A DNA stretch of 64,000 bases from Sphingobacterium sp. UBA4616 (GTDB lineage Bacteria; Bacteroidota; Bacteroidia; Sphingobacteriales; Sphingobacteriaceae), in the NCBI GenBank assembly GCA_002386525.1, contig DGIS01000010.1, forward strand, positions 62,001-126,000. The letters are read 5' to 3'. Numbering within the stretch: the first letter of the stretch is position 1; each line of letters begins with the position of its first letter. The notes under the pieces were generated by a model. That model had not been told where the DNA came from and did not search any database. It saw nothing but the letters and a program-made list of their open reading frames with translations. Shown here one piece after another: positions 15,335 to 24,193 of this stretch. The position numbers were made by a program, and so were the translations under genes.

Positions 15335-18199
15335 ATGATTGACCAAATTACACAAACCTTTGAAATAAATAATGAGGCCATAACGACTAACAAAGGCTTC
15401 TATTACCAATATCTCGTTATATTAAAGAAATGGATCATTAATTTTTTAAATGATTCAAGCGACACGATTTTTACCGAGGTTGATCAAGACATAAAGGAAG
15501 TCGGGGAAAACCTTCTGTTTACACAGGTGAAGTGCTATCAGAAAAGTTTTAGTCTACGATCGCAACCAGTTAGAAAGACAATTTTTGATTTCTTCATCCT
15601 CTATTTGAAATACAAGGAACTTCCAATCGAATCGAACTATTGTTTTACAACAAATAGTGAGATTGGTTCTAGCGAAAAGCTACTTGCCAAGTGGTTAGCT
15701 GATGAACAGCTGTCAAATCCGGAATTATTAGAATTGTGCAAAACAAAAATAAAAGAAATTTTACTTAAAGAGATTAAGAGAAAAAAGGCGCAAAAATTAA
15801 ATACAGCAAATTCAACGGAAAAAAAGGATGAGATAAAAACTGCTGCTACTAAATTGCTAGCATTGATAGATACTGAACTTGAGACTTTTACAAAATCACT
15901 TCGATGGCACTTCGAAAATCTAACTCCCGATGAGGCAATTTCGACTATTAAAAACGAAATTAATTTACTGCTTGAGCATAAAAAATTTGGCAGCCGACCA
16001 GCGGCATTACTATTCCCTGTTCTAATATCAGAAATCTTCAGGAAATCTCAGAATATTGATAAAAACCAAAGACGTCTTGATAACATGCATATTTCAAATC
16101 TACTAATGGAATCTGATCAGAGTCTTGAAAATCATATAAATACCAAATTTTTTAAATTAATAAATATCGAACTCGAAACTCTTCGGAATACCGTTAGGGA
16201 TGTTCAATATACTGTTGAAATGCATGGTTGTAAGATTGAAAATCTTGAGGAAGCCGTAAATTCCATCCATTTAAAGAAACTACCAAAAGAACTAAATTTG
16301 ATTCCAGACTATTATTCGACTGAAATTTATGACTGGAATTTATTCTTAAATGCAGTAAATTCTGAACTAAATAAGAAAAAGCTGCTATCAATATTTGGGA
16401 CAGGTGGTATGGGAAAGACAACTTTTGCAAAAAAATATATACGAAATTTTGTCGATTACGATCATATCATCTGGATAACAGTGGAAAATTCAATCCGAGA
16501 CTCTTTTGTTTTTGATGATATTCTGTTAAAAAATCTCGATATAGATTTTGACAAAAGTCAAAATCAGGAACAATGTTTTAAATTAATTTTGGGAAAAATA
16601 AATAATACTACTGGCAAGAATCTAGTAGTTATTGATATTCAGGATTTAGAAGATGACATTGAATCATTTAATTTGTTATTGACACTATCAAATTGGCAAA
16701 AATTAATTTTGACAAGAAACCATTTAAAAAAACTTCCAGCCATAAAACTACCAAAGATCGAAATTCAAAACGCAAAAAATATATTCTACAATCATCTTAA
16801 GAAAACAACGGTTGACGACGATGTTTTAACGGATTTTATTGAATTCGTTGATTTTAACCTCCTAGTTGTCGAAATTGTAGCCAAAACAATTGAAAATAGT
16901 TTTGAGCTAACTCTCGAACAATTATTGTCGTCACTTAAAGAGCAAAAGTTAGATCGCATAGAATATCAAGTAGATATTGACCTTGGTAATGAAAATAGTC
17001 CTGTTCGAATATTCAATTATATCTTAAAGAAATTCAGCTTACCAAATCTTGATTTGCAACAGAAGGTATATCTTGAATTCCTATCATTACTACCATCAAA
17101 AGACATTGTAATTGAGGACCTCATTCTTTTAAACGGTAGAGAATTTTATGAGGGAAACAAAATTACAATCGGAAATATACTCATTTCACTAGAAAAAAAA
17201 GGACTTGTTGAGTTTTCATCTGGAAGGACGATGATTAACATACACAAAATGATTAAAGAGGTTATATTATACAATGCCAGAAATGATAACAATCCATTTA
17301 TAGGGAATATCTTGTATATTTCGTGGTTAACAAGAAGAATAAAGGAAGGTCAATACAATCCAGTTCTGTCGTTTAAATATATTAGGTATGCGCAATCAAT
17401 ATTGGATTGTATAAAAGAGGAATTTCGAAGTAGCCTACAGCAGCCGCTGTTGATGTTAGAAAATGAGGTACTATTTACTCTTAGATATTATTTTAATTCG
17501 GATAAAAATCTAAATAAATGGATCGATTTGGCTCAGCGTGCGGAAAAATATGATGGCATCAGCGAAGTTGATGTATCTGTAATTTACAACAATCTCGGAT
17601 TGGCATATTCTGGTACTGATACTGAACAGGCAATAAGGAATTTAAAAAAATCGGTAAAGCTCCTTTCTAAACACGAGCTAATTTATAAAAATCAAATTAT
17701 AACTATCCTAAACAATATATCCGGCATTTACCTCAAGTCAGGCGAATTGGTTGCGGCTCTAGAAAATTTTAATATCATACAGAACCTAAGAAAGAGGCAC
17801 AATTTATATAATGATCAGCAATTAGTTAGCGAATTTAAAATATTGGCAGAAAGTTACGAAATGTGCGGAGACCTAGACAAAGCAATATTTAATATGATGG
17901 AAGGTATAAAAGTTCATTATACACTCGATAAAGAAATAAGGAACGAATTCTATCTTTCTGACTGCTACCATTATATGGCACATCTGTATATTCAAAAGCA
18001 AGATTTGGACACGGCCATACAATACCAAGAAAAAGCAGTATCCAATTTGGAATACATGAACCTTTTGGATAGCGAGCATCTGCTAAATATGTACAAAGTA
18101 CTTCAAAATCTTTACCATCTTAAGGACGAAAATGAAAGAGAAAGGGAAACATTATTAAAAATTGAATCTTTTAAATCTCGAAATAATTTAAATCCCTAA
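15335..18199 (+). CDS. DUF4297 nuclease - NB-ARC (STAND) ATPase - TPR protein, NLR-like defence protein
   Basis: A 954-residue three-part protein. Residues 1-140 hold a DUF4297/Cap4-type nuclease (NKGFYYQYLV; Glu48, Asp50, Asp52; Q64-x-K66 in TQVKCY). Residues about 340-640 form a STAND/NB-ARC NTPase with Walker A GTGGMGKTT near 354, Walker B VVIDIQDLED near 430 and a KLILTRN sensor. Residues about 720-950 carry TPR repeats (for example VIYNNLGLAYSG and LNNISGIYLKSGELVAALE). This layout is that of bacterial NLR/Avs-like immune proteins, where the repeats sense a phage product and the nuclease fires on oligomerisation. It is shorter than classical Avs proteins. Walker B has Ile where a second Asp is common. 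Confidence 0.7.
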   Translation: MIDQITQTFEINNEAITTNKGFYYQYLVILKKWIINFLNDSSDTIFTEVDQDIKEVGENLLFTQVKCYQKSFSLRSQPVRKTIFDFFILYLKYKELPIESNYCFTTNSEIGSSEKLLAKWLADEQLSNPELLELCKTKIKEILLKEIKRKKAQKLNTANSTEKKDEIKTAATKLLALIDTELETFTKSLRWHFENLTPDEAISTIKNEINLLLEHKKFGSRPAALLFPVLISEIFRKSQNIDKNQRRLDNMHISNLLMESDQSLENHINTKFFKLINIELETLRNTVRDVQYTVEMHGCKIENLEEAVNSIHLKKLPKELNLIPDYYSTEIYDWNLFLNAVNSELNKKKLLSIFGTGGMGKTTFAKKYIRNFVDYDHIIWITVENSIRDSFVFDDILLKNLDIDFDKSQNQEQCFKLILGKINNTTGKNLVVIDIQDLEDDIESFNLLLTLSNWQKLILTRNHLKKLPAIKLPKIEIQNAKNIFYNHLKKTTVDDDVLTDFIEFVDFNLLVVEIVAKTIENSFELTLEQLLSSLKEQKLDRIEYQVDIDLGNENSPVRIFNYILKKFSLPNLDLQQKVYLEFLSLLPSKDIVIEDLILLNGREFYEGNKITIGNILISLEKKGLVEFSSGRTMINIHKMIKEVILYNARNDNNPFIGNILYISWLTRRIKEGQYNPVLSFKYIRYAQSILDCIKEEFRSSLQQPLLMLENEVLFTLRYYFNSDKNLNKWIDLAQRAEKYDGISEVDVSVIYNNLGLAYSGTDTEQAIRNLKKSVKLLSKHELIYKNQIITILNNISGIYLKSGELVAALENFNIIQNLRKRHNLYNDQQLVSEFKILAESYEMCGDLDKAIFNMMEGIKVHYTLDKEIRNEFYLSDCYHYMAHLYIQKQDLDTAIQYQEKAVSNLEYMNLLDSEHLLNMYKVLQNLYHLKDENERERETLLKIESFKSRNNLNP

Positions 18200-18552
18200 A
18201 ACCAAGATTTGTTTCATAATAAATTATAGTGTTTATAGTAATGGCGGTTGCATAAAAAGTACTTTAGGTTAAAATTATGATGTATGTTTTGATAACGTAC
18301 ATCCATCATCATAAAGAGGTGCATTCCATACATTTTTTTAAAAATGAAATAATTGTATACCTCCAGGACAAACATCGACTACTGGATGTTCGTCCTGATT
18401 GTCCTTCAAAGGCGTTATGATTTCTATCTAATTCGCTGATTATTATTTTTAGAATTCAAAAAAAATATTGAGATTAATAGTGCCTGCATGAAATAATGAA
18501 CTAATTATCGTGCTCTCCACTGTTACGTTTCCTTTATCTTCAGTAAAGAAAA
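18200..18552. other. Convergent gap with two stem-loops
   Basis: The gap separates the NB-ARC gene (rightward) from the retron RT gene (leftward). No frame in it looks coding. GATGTA (18279-18284) can pair with TACATC (18298-18303). AGGACAAACATC (18365-18376) pairs with GATGTTCGTCCT (18385-18396) with one mismatch and an 8-base loop. Neither is followed by a T-run. They may be terminators of the facing genes or an unrelated RNA structure. Confidence 0.45.
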
Positions 18553-19653
18553 TCAAATCGGCCACTGTATTTTGTTAAAATCCTTGAAATAGCGTTCACC
18601 AGTTTCTTTCTCAACTGAATAAACAAAAGCAATATTGCCAAAAAGCCAATCTTTGAAATTTCTTTTCTTAATTTTCGCTGTAACAATATGCTTTTCTACG
18701 CTATTCAAACAGTGGTATATATGATGCTCAATATCTTTTTTTCGTCTGCTAGGAATCTTAACAATACTATTATTCACAGATAGACCTGTAACAAAAAAAG
18801 GACTTCCTCGTTTCAAAATTTTTGTTTTGCCATGATTAACGTACAATTTCTCATCCTTAATAATTTTCACGATTGCTTTTTTTACAATCGAAATCTTTTC
18901 ACAATTGCCTGAAAATGTAAGATCGTCGGCATACCTAGAATATTTTAATCCGTTTTTTGATGCAAACTTTGTTAATCTATTATCTAACTGGTAACAAAAA
19001 ATATTTGAAAGTTTGGGACTAGTAGGTGCTCCTTGGGGAAGAATACCAGTCCCGTGATTCAGAATGTACTGCTTTAAGCCTTGCTCTTCTTTCTTAAATG
19101 AGTTAATGAAAGATCCTGATGGAACAATTGTGCAAATTTTAGCCATCGAAACTGCGACATTGCCATGATACCCCAATCCCCTAAACACTCTATAAATTTG
19201 CTTTTCACTTATAGAATCAAAGAAGCGGAGAAGATCTAATTTTAATATCGATTCCTGACCCAAGTGTGTCTCAGCGTTAATTTTGATCGAGCTGCTTTTA
19301 TCAAAACCTTTACTAGAGGAATGAGAACTTTGCTTTTCAAGAATATTGGATAAAATCCAACGTTGCAAATATTTAAGTTCTTCTGTTGGTGTCTGAATGA
19401 CTCGATATCCTCCTTTTTTTTTCTTTAATTTAAATCGCTTATATGATCCAGCTCTGGAGGAATGACATAGCTTTAAAATGGACTGTACATTGACACCGGC
19501 AAGAAGACACAGATGGTGAACTGAAAAGATTACTGGTAAGTCTTTGTTTTTAAGTGCAGCACTATAAAGTTCAATATCATCATAAAATTGTTTTGTATGA
19601 ACAGTAGAAATCTGTGATTGTATATATCTTTTAACGAATAATGGAATAGTCAT
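18553..19653 (-). CDS. Retron reverse transcriptase
   Basis: A 366-residue reverse transcriptase with the retron hallmarks: NAETH at 126-130 (the NAxxH motif specific to retron RTs), motif A KLDLLRFFDSI with Asp140, QGAPTSP at 207-213, the catalytic YADD at 241-244 and VTGLSVN at 288-294 (retron VTG motif). Length is normal. It copies part of its partner RNA into branched msDNA. The predicted msr-msd lies just before the gene, and its closing stem includes the first five codons. The PRTase-like gene upstream in the same direction is the probable effector. All catalytic residues are intact. Confidence 0.9.
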   Translation of the reverse strand: MTIPLFVKRYIQSQISTVHTKQFYDDIELYSAALKNKDLPVIFSVHHLCLLAGVNVQSILKLCHSSRAGSYKRFKLKKKKGGYRVIQTPTEELKYLQRWILSNILEKQSSHSSSKGFDKSSSIKINAETHLGQESILKLDLLRFFDSISEKQIYRVFRGLGYHGNVAVSMAKICTIVPSGSFINSFKKEEQGLKQYILNHGTGILPQGAPTSPKLSNIFCYQLDNRLTKFASKNGLKYSRYADDLTFSGNCEKISIVKKAIVKIIKDEKLYVNHGKTKILKRGSPFFVTGLSVNNSIVKIPSRRKKDIEHHIYHCLNSVEKHIVTAKIKKRNFKDWLFGNIAFVYSVEKETGERYFKDFNKIQWPI

Positions 19654-19832
19654 AAAGGCAACTCTTTTATATAATTAGCGAAGCGTTTTCTACACGAACC
19701 GCAGCCTGCGAGGACTTTGTGTAGTAAAGGTTGAAAAGTTACTTCAAAAATCTTGGACAACTGTCCAGGAAATCAGGTCCTTCCCTAATAGGTATTGACA
19801 TGAAATTGCTTGCCATTTATGACCTTCCATTA
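19639..19832 (-). ncRNA. Predicted retron msr-msd RNA
   Basis: The closing a1/a2 stem is formed by bases 19810-19832 and 19639-19661 (23-nt arms). On the RNA the segments TAATGGAA, GTCATAAA and GGCAA pair with TTCCATTA, TTTATGAC and TTGCC, about 21 pairs with one small internal loop and one bulge. Directly inside the 5' arm is AGC, whose G (19809) is the expected branching guanosine. Internal hairpins are TGGACA/TGTCCA (19754-19767), TTGAA/TTCAA (19731-19747) and a longer one with CTACAC/GTGTAG ends (19690-19724) that suits the msd. Total length of 194 nt is typical. The stem overlaps the 3' end of the PRTase gene and the 5' end of the RT gene. Confidence 0.8.
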
Positions 19833-21094
19833 AATTGTTTGGGAGTATAAGAAATATCCCTTATTTTAAAATCCACCTCATCTCTCATGGATAAAGCTCT
19901 CTTATTTAATTCAATACATTTTTTCGCATCCTGATAAAGCGACAGTCCGTAGGTAGATAAATTATTATCCTCCTCAAAAATATCTTTTTCTTTTCCATAT
20001 TGCAAGTATTCCTCGTAGTCTTTAAACATAATCCCAAGCTTTTGGCAAATATTTACAGGTAAAAAGCCAGCTCTAGACAACTTGATTATACCGTACAGAG
20101 CAAAATCAATCTGACTTACTGAAGAATAAACTTTGTTCCCCTTTAATGCCTTGTAAGAAAAGAATGTGCTTTGCAGATTGCTACTACCAAATTCTTTTAA
20201 AATTGATAATTCGTACGAAATAGTCTTTCTAAGTTTACGTGCCAAATAGACCTTATCTATCGAAAATCGTGGAATTAATGGTATCCATCCCTCCTTATTT
20301 CCCCATATTATGGGTAAAGTATTATTTGGGCTTCCATATACGAATGATACTAGAGCTTGGGAATTTTCAAATCCCAAGGCCTCCGTATAACGTCTGGTTT
20401 TACCGATCTTTTCCAATTTGGAACTTATCCGTATACCATATTTATAAGCCAAATCTCTATACGGTTTATAATTTCTGTAACCAAAGTAACTCGCATCTGC
20501 TGCAAAGGCCTTTTTAAAAATACTCGCCTTATCTATTATCACCCTTTTAAACAGAGGACTTATGTTTGAAATACCCTTTTCCATTGCAGCAATACCAACG
20601 AAATAGATGTTTTGAAATTCTTTTATTTTATCTTTGTGAAGCTCGATATATTCTCTAATCGAACGACCAGATCCAACAAAATCATCAATCAAGATTAATG
20701 AATTTTGTTTACTCACATCTATATCGATCACAGTTGGATCATCAATTAATGTTATATTTTTAGTATTTTTTCTATTCTTGTAGAAGGTTGTTTTTTGGAA
20801 AAAATAAGCAATCATGCTTCCACTTTTTCCAAATGCACCGACAGCATTCACAAACAAATGTCCTCCTTCGCTAATCGTTTCTCCAAATAATTCTATAAAC
20901 GCACGATCTAAAATTTCTTCAATTTCGTAAGTGGTATAAATAGTCAAGTTTGATAGAATCTTAATTGCGAGAGGAATCTCTTGTTTTTCGAAGTTTCCCA
21001 GCCATCTAATAATATCAAGGGAACTCACCGAGTTTTTCAACTTAGTACTTAGTATTTCTAAGGTTGTGTTATCAATATCTAAATTTAATGGCAT
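19817..21094 (-). CDS. PRTase-like retron-associated effector
   Basis: A 425-residue protein with a type I phosphoribosyltransferase PRPP-loop, LIDDFVGSGRS at residues 135-145, in an alpha/beta context (NSLILIDDF). An alpha-helical N-terminal region (RWLGNFEKQEIPLAIKIL) precedes it and a long C-terminal region follows with no recognised motif. PRTase-fold proteins next to retron RTs define one of the described retron classes (type III as I recall it), where msDNA and RT hold a toxic effector in check. It shares direction with the RT, and its last codons form one arm of the msr-msd closing stem. Substrate is unknown. Confidence 0.72.
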   Translation of the reverse strand: MPLNLDIDNTTLEILSTKLKNSVSSLDIIRWLGNFEKQEIPLAIKILSNLTIYTTYEIEEILDRAFIELFGETISEGGHLFVNAVGAFGKSGSMIAYFFQKTTFYKNRKNTKNITLIDDPTVIDIDVSKQNSLILIDDFVGSGRSIREYIELHKDKIKEFQNIYFVGIAAMEKGISNISPLFKRVIIDKASIFKKAFAADASYFGYRNYKPYRDLAYKYGIRISSKLEKIGKTRRYTEALGFENSQALVSFVYGSPNNTLPIIWGNKEGWIPLIPRFSIDKVYLARKLRKTISYELSILKEFGSSNLQSTFFSYKALKGNKVYSSVSQIDFALYGIIKLSRAGFLPVNICQKLGIMFKDYEEYLQYGKEKDIFEEDNNLSTYGLSLYQDAKKCIELNKRALSMRDEVDFKIRDISYTPKQFNGRS

Positions 21095-21571
21095 GTGGAA
21101 GACTTTTAACTAAAATACAAAAAATATTAATGATAATCCCTTTCTGTTTTGTCTATAGTAAGAAGGAAGGCGATAGTAAAATGCAGTAATCCGATAATAT
21201 TGGTCTTAAATCGTCACAGAACCAGAGCTCTACTGAATTTCTACAAATTCAAGTACCAGCTGGAATTCCTATTAAGTTAAAACACCACATATCGTCAGAA
21301 ATTAAGATATAATTACCGTCAAAACTGTCAATGTAATTGCCACCTCTAATTTTATAAACCAGCTTTCCTTCTTTAAGCTAGGATAGGAATTCAGTACCTG
21401 CCAGCAATACTTCCTTACTTCTCCATCGCTGGCAATATCATTTAAAAAATGCAAGATACTCCGCTCACCTTTTAAGCAATGATATGAAGCATAAGGTCTA
21501 TCTCATTATTAATAGCAATTAGGCCTGAAAATCAATAAAATATAATAAAGTTTGGTCTTGGAAAATCATTC
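21095..21571 (-). pseudogene. Possible decayed gene between retron and AbiH
   Basis: No long open frame exists here, but on the minus strand three short frames in succession read like real protein: LIAINNEIDLMLHIIA, then GERSILHFLNDIASDGEVRK...LNSYPSLKKESWFIKLEVAIT, then KLVYKIRGGNYIDSFDGNYI and ISDDMWCFNLIGIPAGT, each ended by a stop or shifted by one frame. The last reading overlaps the second in another frame, so not all can be coding. This is best read as a frameshifted remnant. The family is not recognised. Confidence 0.3.
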
Positions 21572-22723
21572 TCAATTAAGCCCGGCATCAGTTTCATTAG
21601 ATAAAGATTGTTGCAACTCCGAAATTTCTACTTGCGGCATAGCTCGTGACCTGCTTTTAGGAACAATTAGCCTTCGCATTCTTGATTTATCTTTAAAATG
21701 CCTAGATATTTCGTAAGTTAAGTCTTCGTGATTATTATATCCTTTTCCATTATCGTAATAAAAAACTTTAACAGATTCGCAGTTCTCGTGCTCAAATAGC
21801 ATATTGAGCATCGTCCTATCAGACAGCCCACAGGAATGGCCCAGAATAAAGATCTGATATTTATCGGTGCCTATGAAACGAAGAAGTTCATGGTAATTTG
21901 TTGTCTTAAAGTACCAAAAAGACTTGATAAATTTAAGGAAGCCCTTGCTCTTTTCCAATTCTATCGTTTTGTAATCTTCATCAAGCTCATCCCCAAATCC
22001 AAAAATCATTGGATTATCCTGCCTGTTTAGCCTCCCATGAATATAATTTACTTGGAATACTTTCGGTTGTGGATTGTGAGCATTTCCCTTGAAATATTCT
22101 TCAACTATAGAAGTATAATTGAAGTTTAGTATCATAGTATTAACTGGCTGCTCGTCTCCTAATAAACGAGAAACTACATCCTCTTGCAGAATTGGAGATT
22201 CAAATATCTCAGAATATCCATTGTTTAGGTGGGTCGGCTTCTGCGCTGACAAATATATCTCCAATTCATTAATAATAGCGACCAGCGAATTATTCAGATC
22301 ATTTAATTTCTCATCACGCTGTTCATTAGTTTTCAAAATTTCTTTCAGCATTTCATAAAAATCGTTCTCTACGTCAACCCAAGTATTATAGGAACATTTG
22401 TGGAAGAGTTCGCGAAGTAGCCTAGATTTAATCGTGATCTTGTATGGGTTTCTAATATTGCCATGAACACCTAAAATCTCATTCTCACATTCTAAAAGGT
22501 TTGTGCTATATAGCATGCTGATAAAATCATCGAGTTGTCCTGGCTTCGACAAACCAAACCAGTAGTCTAGTTTCTCAACAAATATCAACGCGTCTTCAAA
22601 AGGTGCACCAGTAAAAGCAGTACCTAAACATTTTCTTAGGTACCACTTTATAAAATCGTTATAGCTTGTTTTAAGGCCATGCGCGAGGTCGAAACCATTT
22701 CCAAGCAATATCAGTCTATTCAT
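21572..22723 (-). CDS. abiH: AbiH family abortive-infection protein
   Basis: The N-terminus MNRLILLGNGFDLAHGLKTS followed by YNDFIKWYL is the diagnostic AbiH signature. Length (383 residues) is normal. Further family features are NTMILNFNYTSIVEEYF, an IHG block, and IFILGHSCGLSDRTMLN near the C-terminus. AbiH proteins give abortive-infection resistance in lactococci and are common in defence islands; the biochemical activity is not settled. I start at the ATG three codons inside a longer TTG-start frame. The gene stands alone, divergent from the PD-(D/E)XK gene, so the 140-bp gap between them should hold both promoters. Confidence 0.85.
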   Translation of the reverse strand: MNRLILLGNGFDLAHGLKTSYNDFIKWYLRKCLGTAFTGAPFEDALIFVEKLDYWFGLSKPGQLDDFISMLYSTNLLECENEILGVHGNIRNPYKITIKSRLLRELFHKCSYNTWVDVENDFYEMLKEILKTNEQRDEKLNDLNNSLVAIINELEIYLSAQKPTHLNNGYSEIFESPILQEDVVSRLLGDEQPVNTMILNFNYTSIVEEYFKGNAHNPQPKVFQVNYIHGRLNRQDNPMIFGFGDELDEDYKTIELEKSKGFLKFIKSFWYFKTTNYHELLRFIGTDKYQIFILGHSCGLSDRTMLNMLFEHENCESVKVFYYDNGKGYNNHEDLTYEISRHFKDKSRMRRLIVPKSRSRAMPQVEISELQQSLSNETDAGLN

Positions 22724-22867
22724 TATTATCAAATAAGATTATTAGGTATTCTAAATCGAAGATAATATTTTTTGGCTGACTTTCGACGTATTGTAAGCGA
22801 CATAAAAAGCATTATAACATAACATTTTTTGCATAATTATTTATATTTACAATATAACACAAAAATT

Positions 22868-24154
22868 ATGAATGAGGATAAAGGAAAGATCGGTGAAGAT
22901 TTCGTCAATAAATTAGCATATAGTTCATTTCTTAAATTTTGGTGCTACCCAGGACCAAGATTTGAAAATGGGAATAAAAAGGAAATATGCGATCTTCTAA
23001 TAATCTTCCATTCCATTGCCATTGTAATTTCAGTAAAAAATTATGAGTTTAAAGGAAATCATTTCAGGTATTTTAATAATACGATTGAAAAAGCCGTAAA
23101 ACAGATTTATGGTGCTTGTAGAGTCTTATTTGGATCGTCTGAAGTTCATATTAAGCATCCTGACAAGGATATTGAAACTTTTCCGAGAGACCAGATAAAG
23201 AAAATTTTTAGGATCGTGATTAATCTTGGTGACGGTGTAAAATTTTATCCTTTTAACAGCACTACGAAAAGCGATGATTATGTAACGCTCTTCGATAAGG
23301 ATTCTTTTGAAACAATAATCAGTGAGCTAGATACAATTCCTGACTTTATAGATTATTTGGAAAAACGTGAGAAACTCTTCAAAGGTAAGACGACTATTAT
23401 ATTGCCTGGTCCTGAATCTGATTTTCCGATCGAAACACAAGAGGACTTTTTTAAGTTGGGCGAGACTATAAATGATAAGCATATATTCATTTCAGGAACT
23501 GAAAAAGACCTGTTAGCACATTTTTTTTCAAACAAGCGTAATTTTCCTGACGTGCTTTCAGGCGATTCAGATGCGTATTATCTGCAAATCGACGGAGCTT
23601 GGCAGAATTTCGTAGCGCATGAAAAGGTAAAAAATAAAAATAAAGCTGATCGCATAAGCTATTTTATAGACGAATTTGTAAAAAATGAATTACTTAAAGA
23701 TACCCTGCTTAAGAACCTGACGCCTATGAGAGAGGGACTGGCAAAAGCACTGTTATCATTTGACCGTCTGACCAGAAGGAGCATTTCCAAAAACTATTTT
23801 GAATTTTATGACCTTTACAAGGATGAAACTGGCCTGCATTTTGGAAGAAGGTTTGCCGATATTGATGGTGTAGGGATTCTATTTACTTTCTATACCCCAC
23901 AGATGGATATGAAGATGATAAGTATATTTAATAGCCTAGCAGTAAAAAGCTCAAATCTTTTTACAAATTATAAGAGTAAATCGCTCATATTAATATCATC
24001 CAATATACACCATCGCTTTCTCTTTGCATATATTGATAAGGTAGAAAAATACTCACCGGAAGAAGAGCTGCAGATAAGGGAAGATGTCAAGTTAGTAGGT
24101 TGGTTTACTAGAGAAACTGAAATCAATTCAACTGAAAACGAATTTCCAATTTAA
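22868..24154 (+). CDS. Lone PD-(D/E)XK nuclease-like protein
   Basis: A 428-residue protein from the ATG chosen here; an upstream TTG start would add a non-conserved leader. The N-terminus shows a restriction-endonuclease-fold pattern: KIGEDFV (Glu10), KKEICDLLII (Asp42) and VISVKNY (Lys57). Ser55 replaces the usual Glu or Gln before x-Lys, so catalysis is uncertain. The remaining 350 residues are unrecognised. It lies between AbiH and a convergent unknown gene, inside a run of defence genes, which suggests a defence role. I do not know a named system with this architecture. Confidence 0.5.
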   Translation: MNEDKGKIGEDFVNKLAYSSFLKFWCYPGPRFENGNKKEICDLLIIFHSIAIVISVKNYEFKGNHFRYFNNTIEKAVKQIYGACRVLFGSSEVHIKHPDKDIETFPRDQIKKIFRIVINLGDGVKFYPFNSTTKSDDYVTLFDKDSFETIISELDTIPDFIDYLEKREKLFKGKTTIILPGPESDFPIETQEDFFKLGETINDKHIFISGTEKDLLAHFFSNKRNFPDVLSGDSDAYYLQIDGAWQNFVAHEKVKNKNKADRISYFIDEFVKNELLKDTLLKNLTPMREGLAKALLSFDRLTRRSISKNYFEFYDLYKDETGLHFGRRFADIDGVGILFTFYTPQMDMKMISIFNSLAVKSSNLFTNYKSKSLILISSNIHHRFLFAYIDKVEKYSPEEELQIREDVKLVGWFTRETEINSTENEFPI

Positions 24155-24193
24155 TATATCCAAATAATTTTGCTGCGGCCAATGCTTTAAATG

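Noticed and set aside
18553..19653. Group II intron or DGR reverse transcriptase
   Set aside because: No maturase or endonuclease domain, no intron RNA or template/variable repeats; NAxxH and VTG motifs and the adjacent a1/a2 stem point to a retron.
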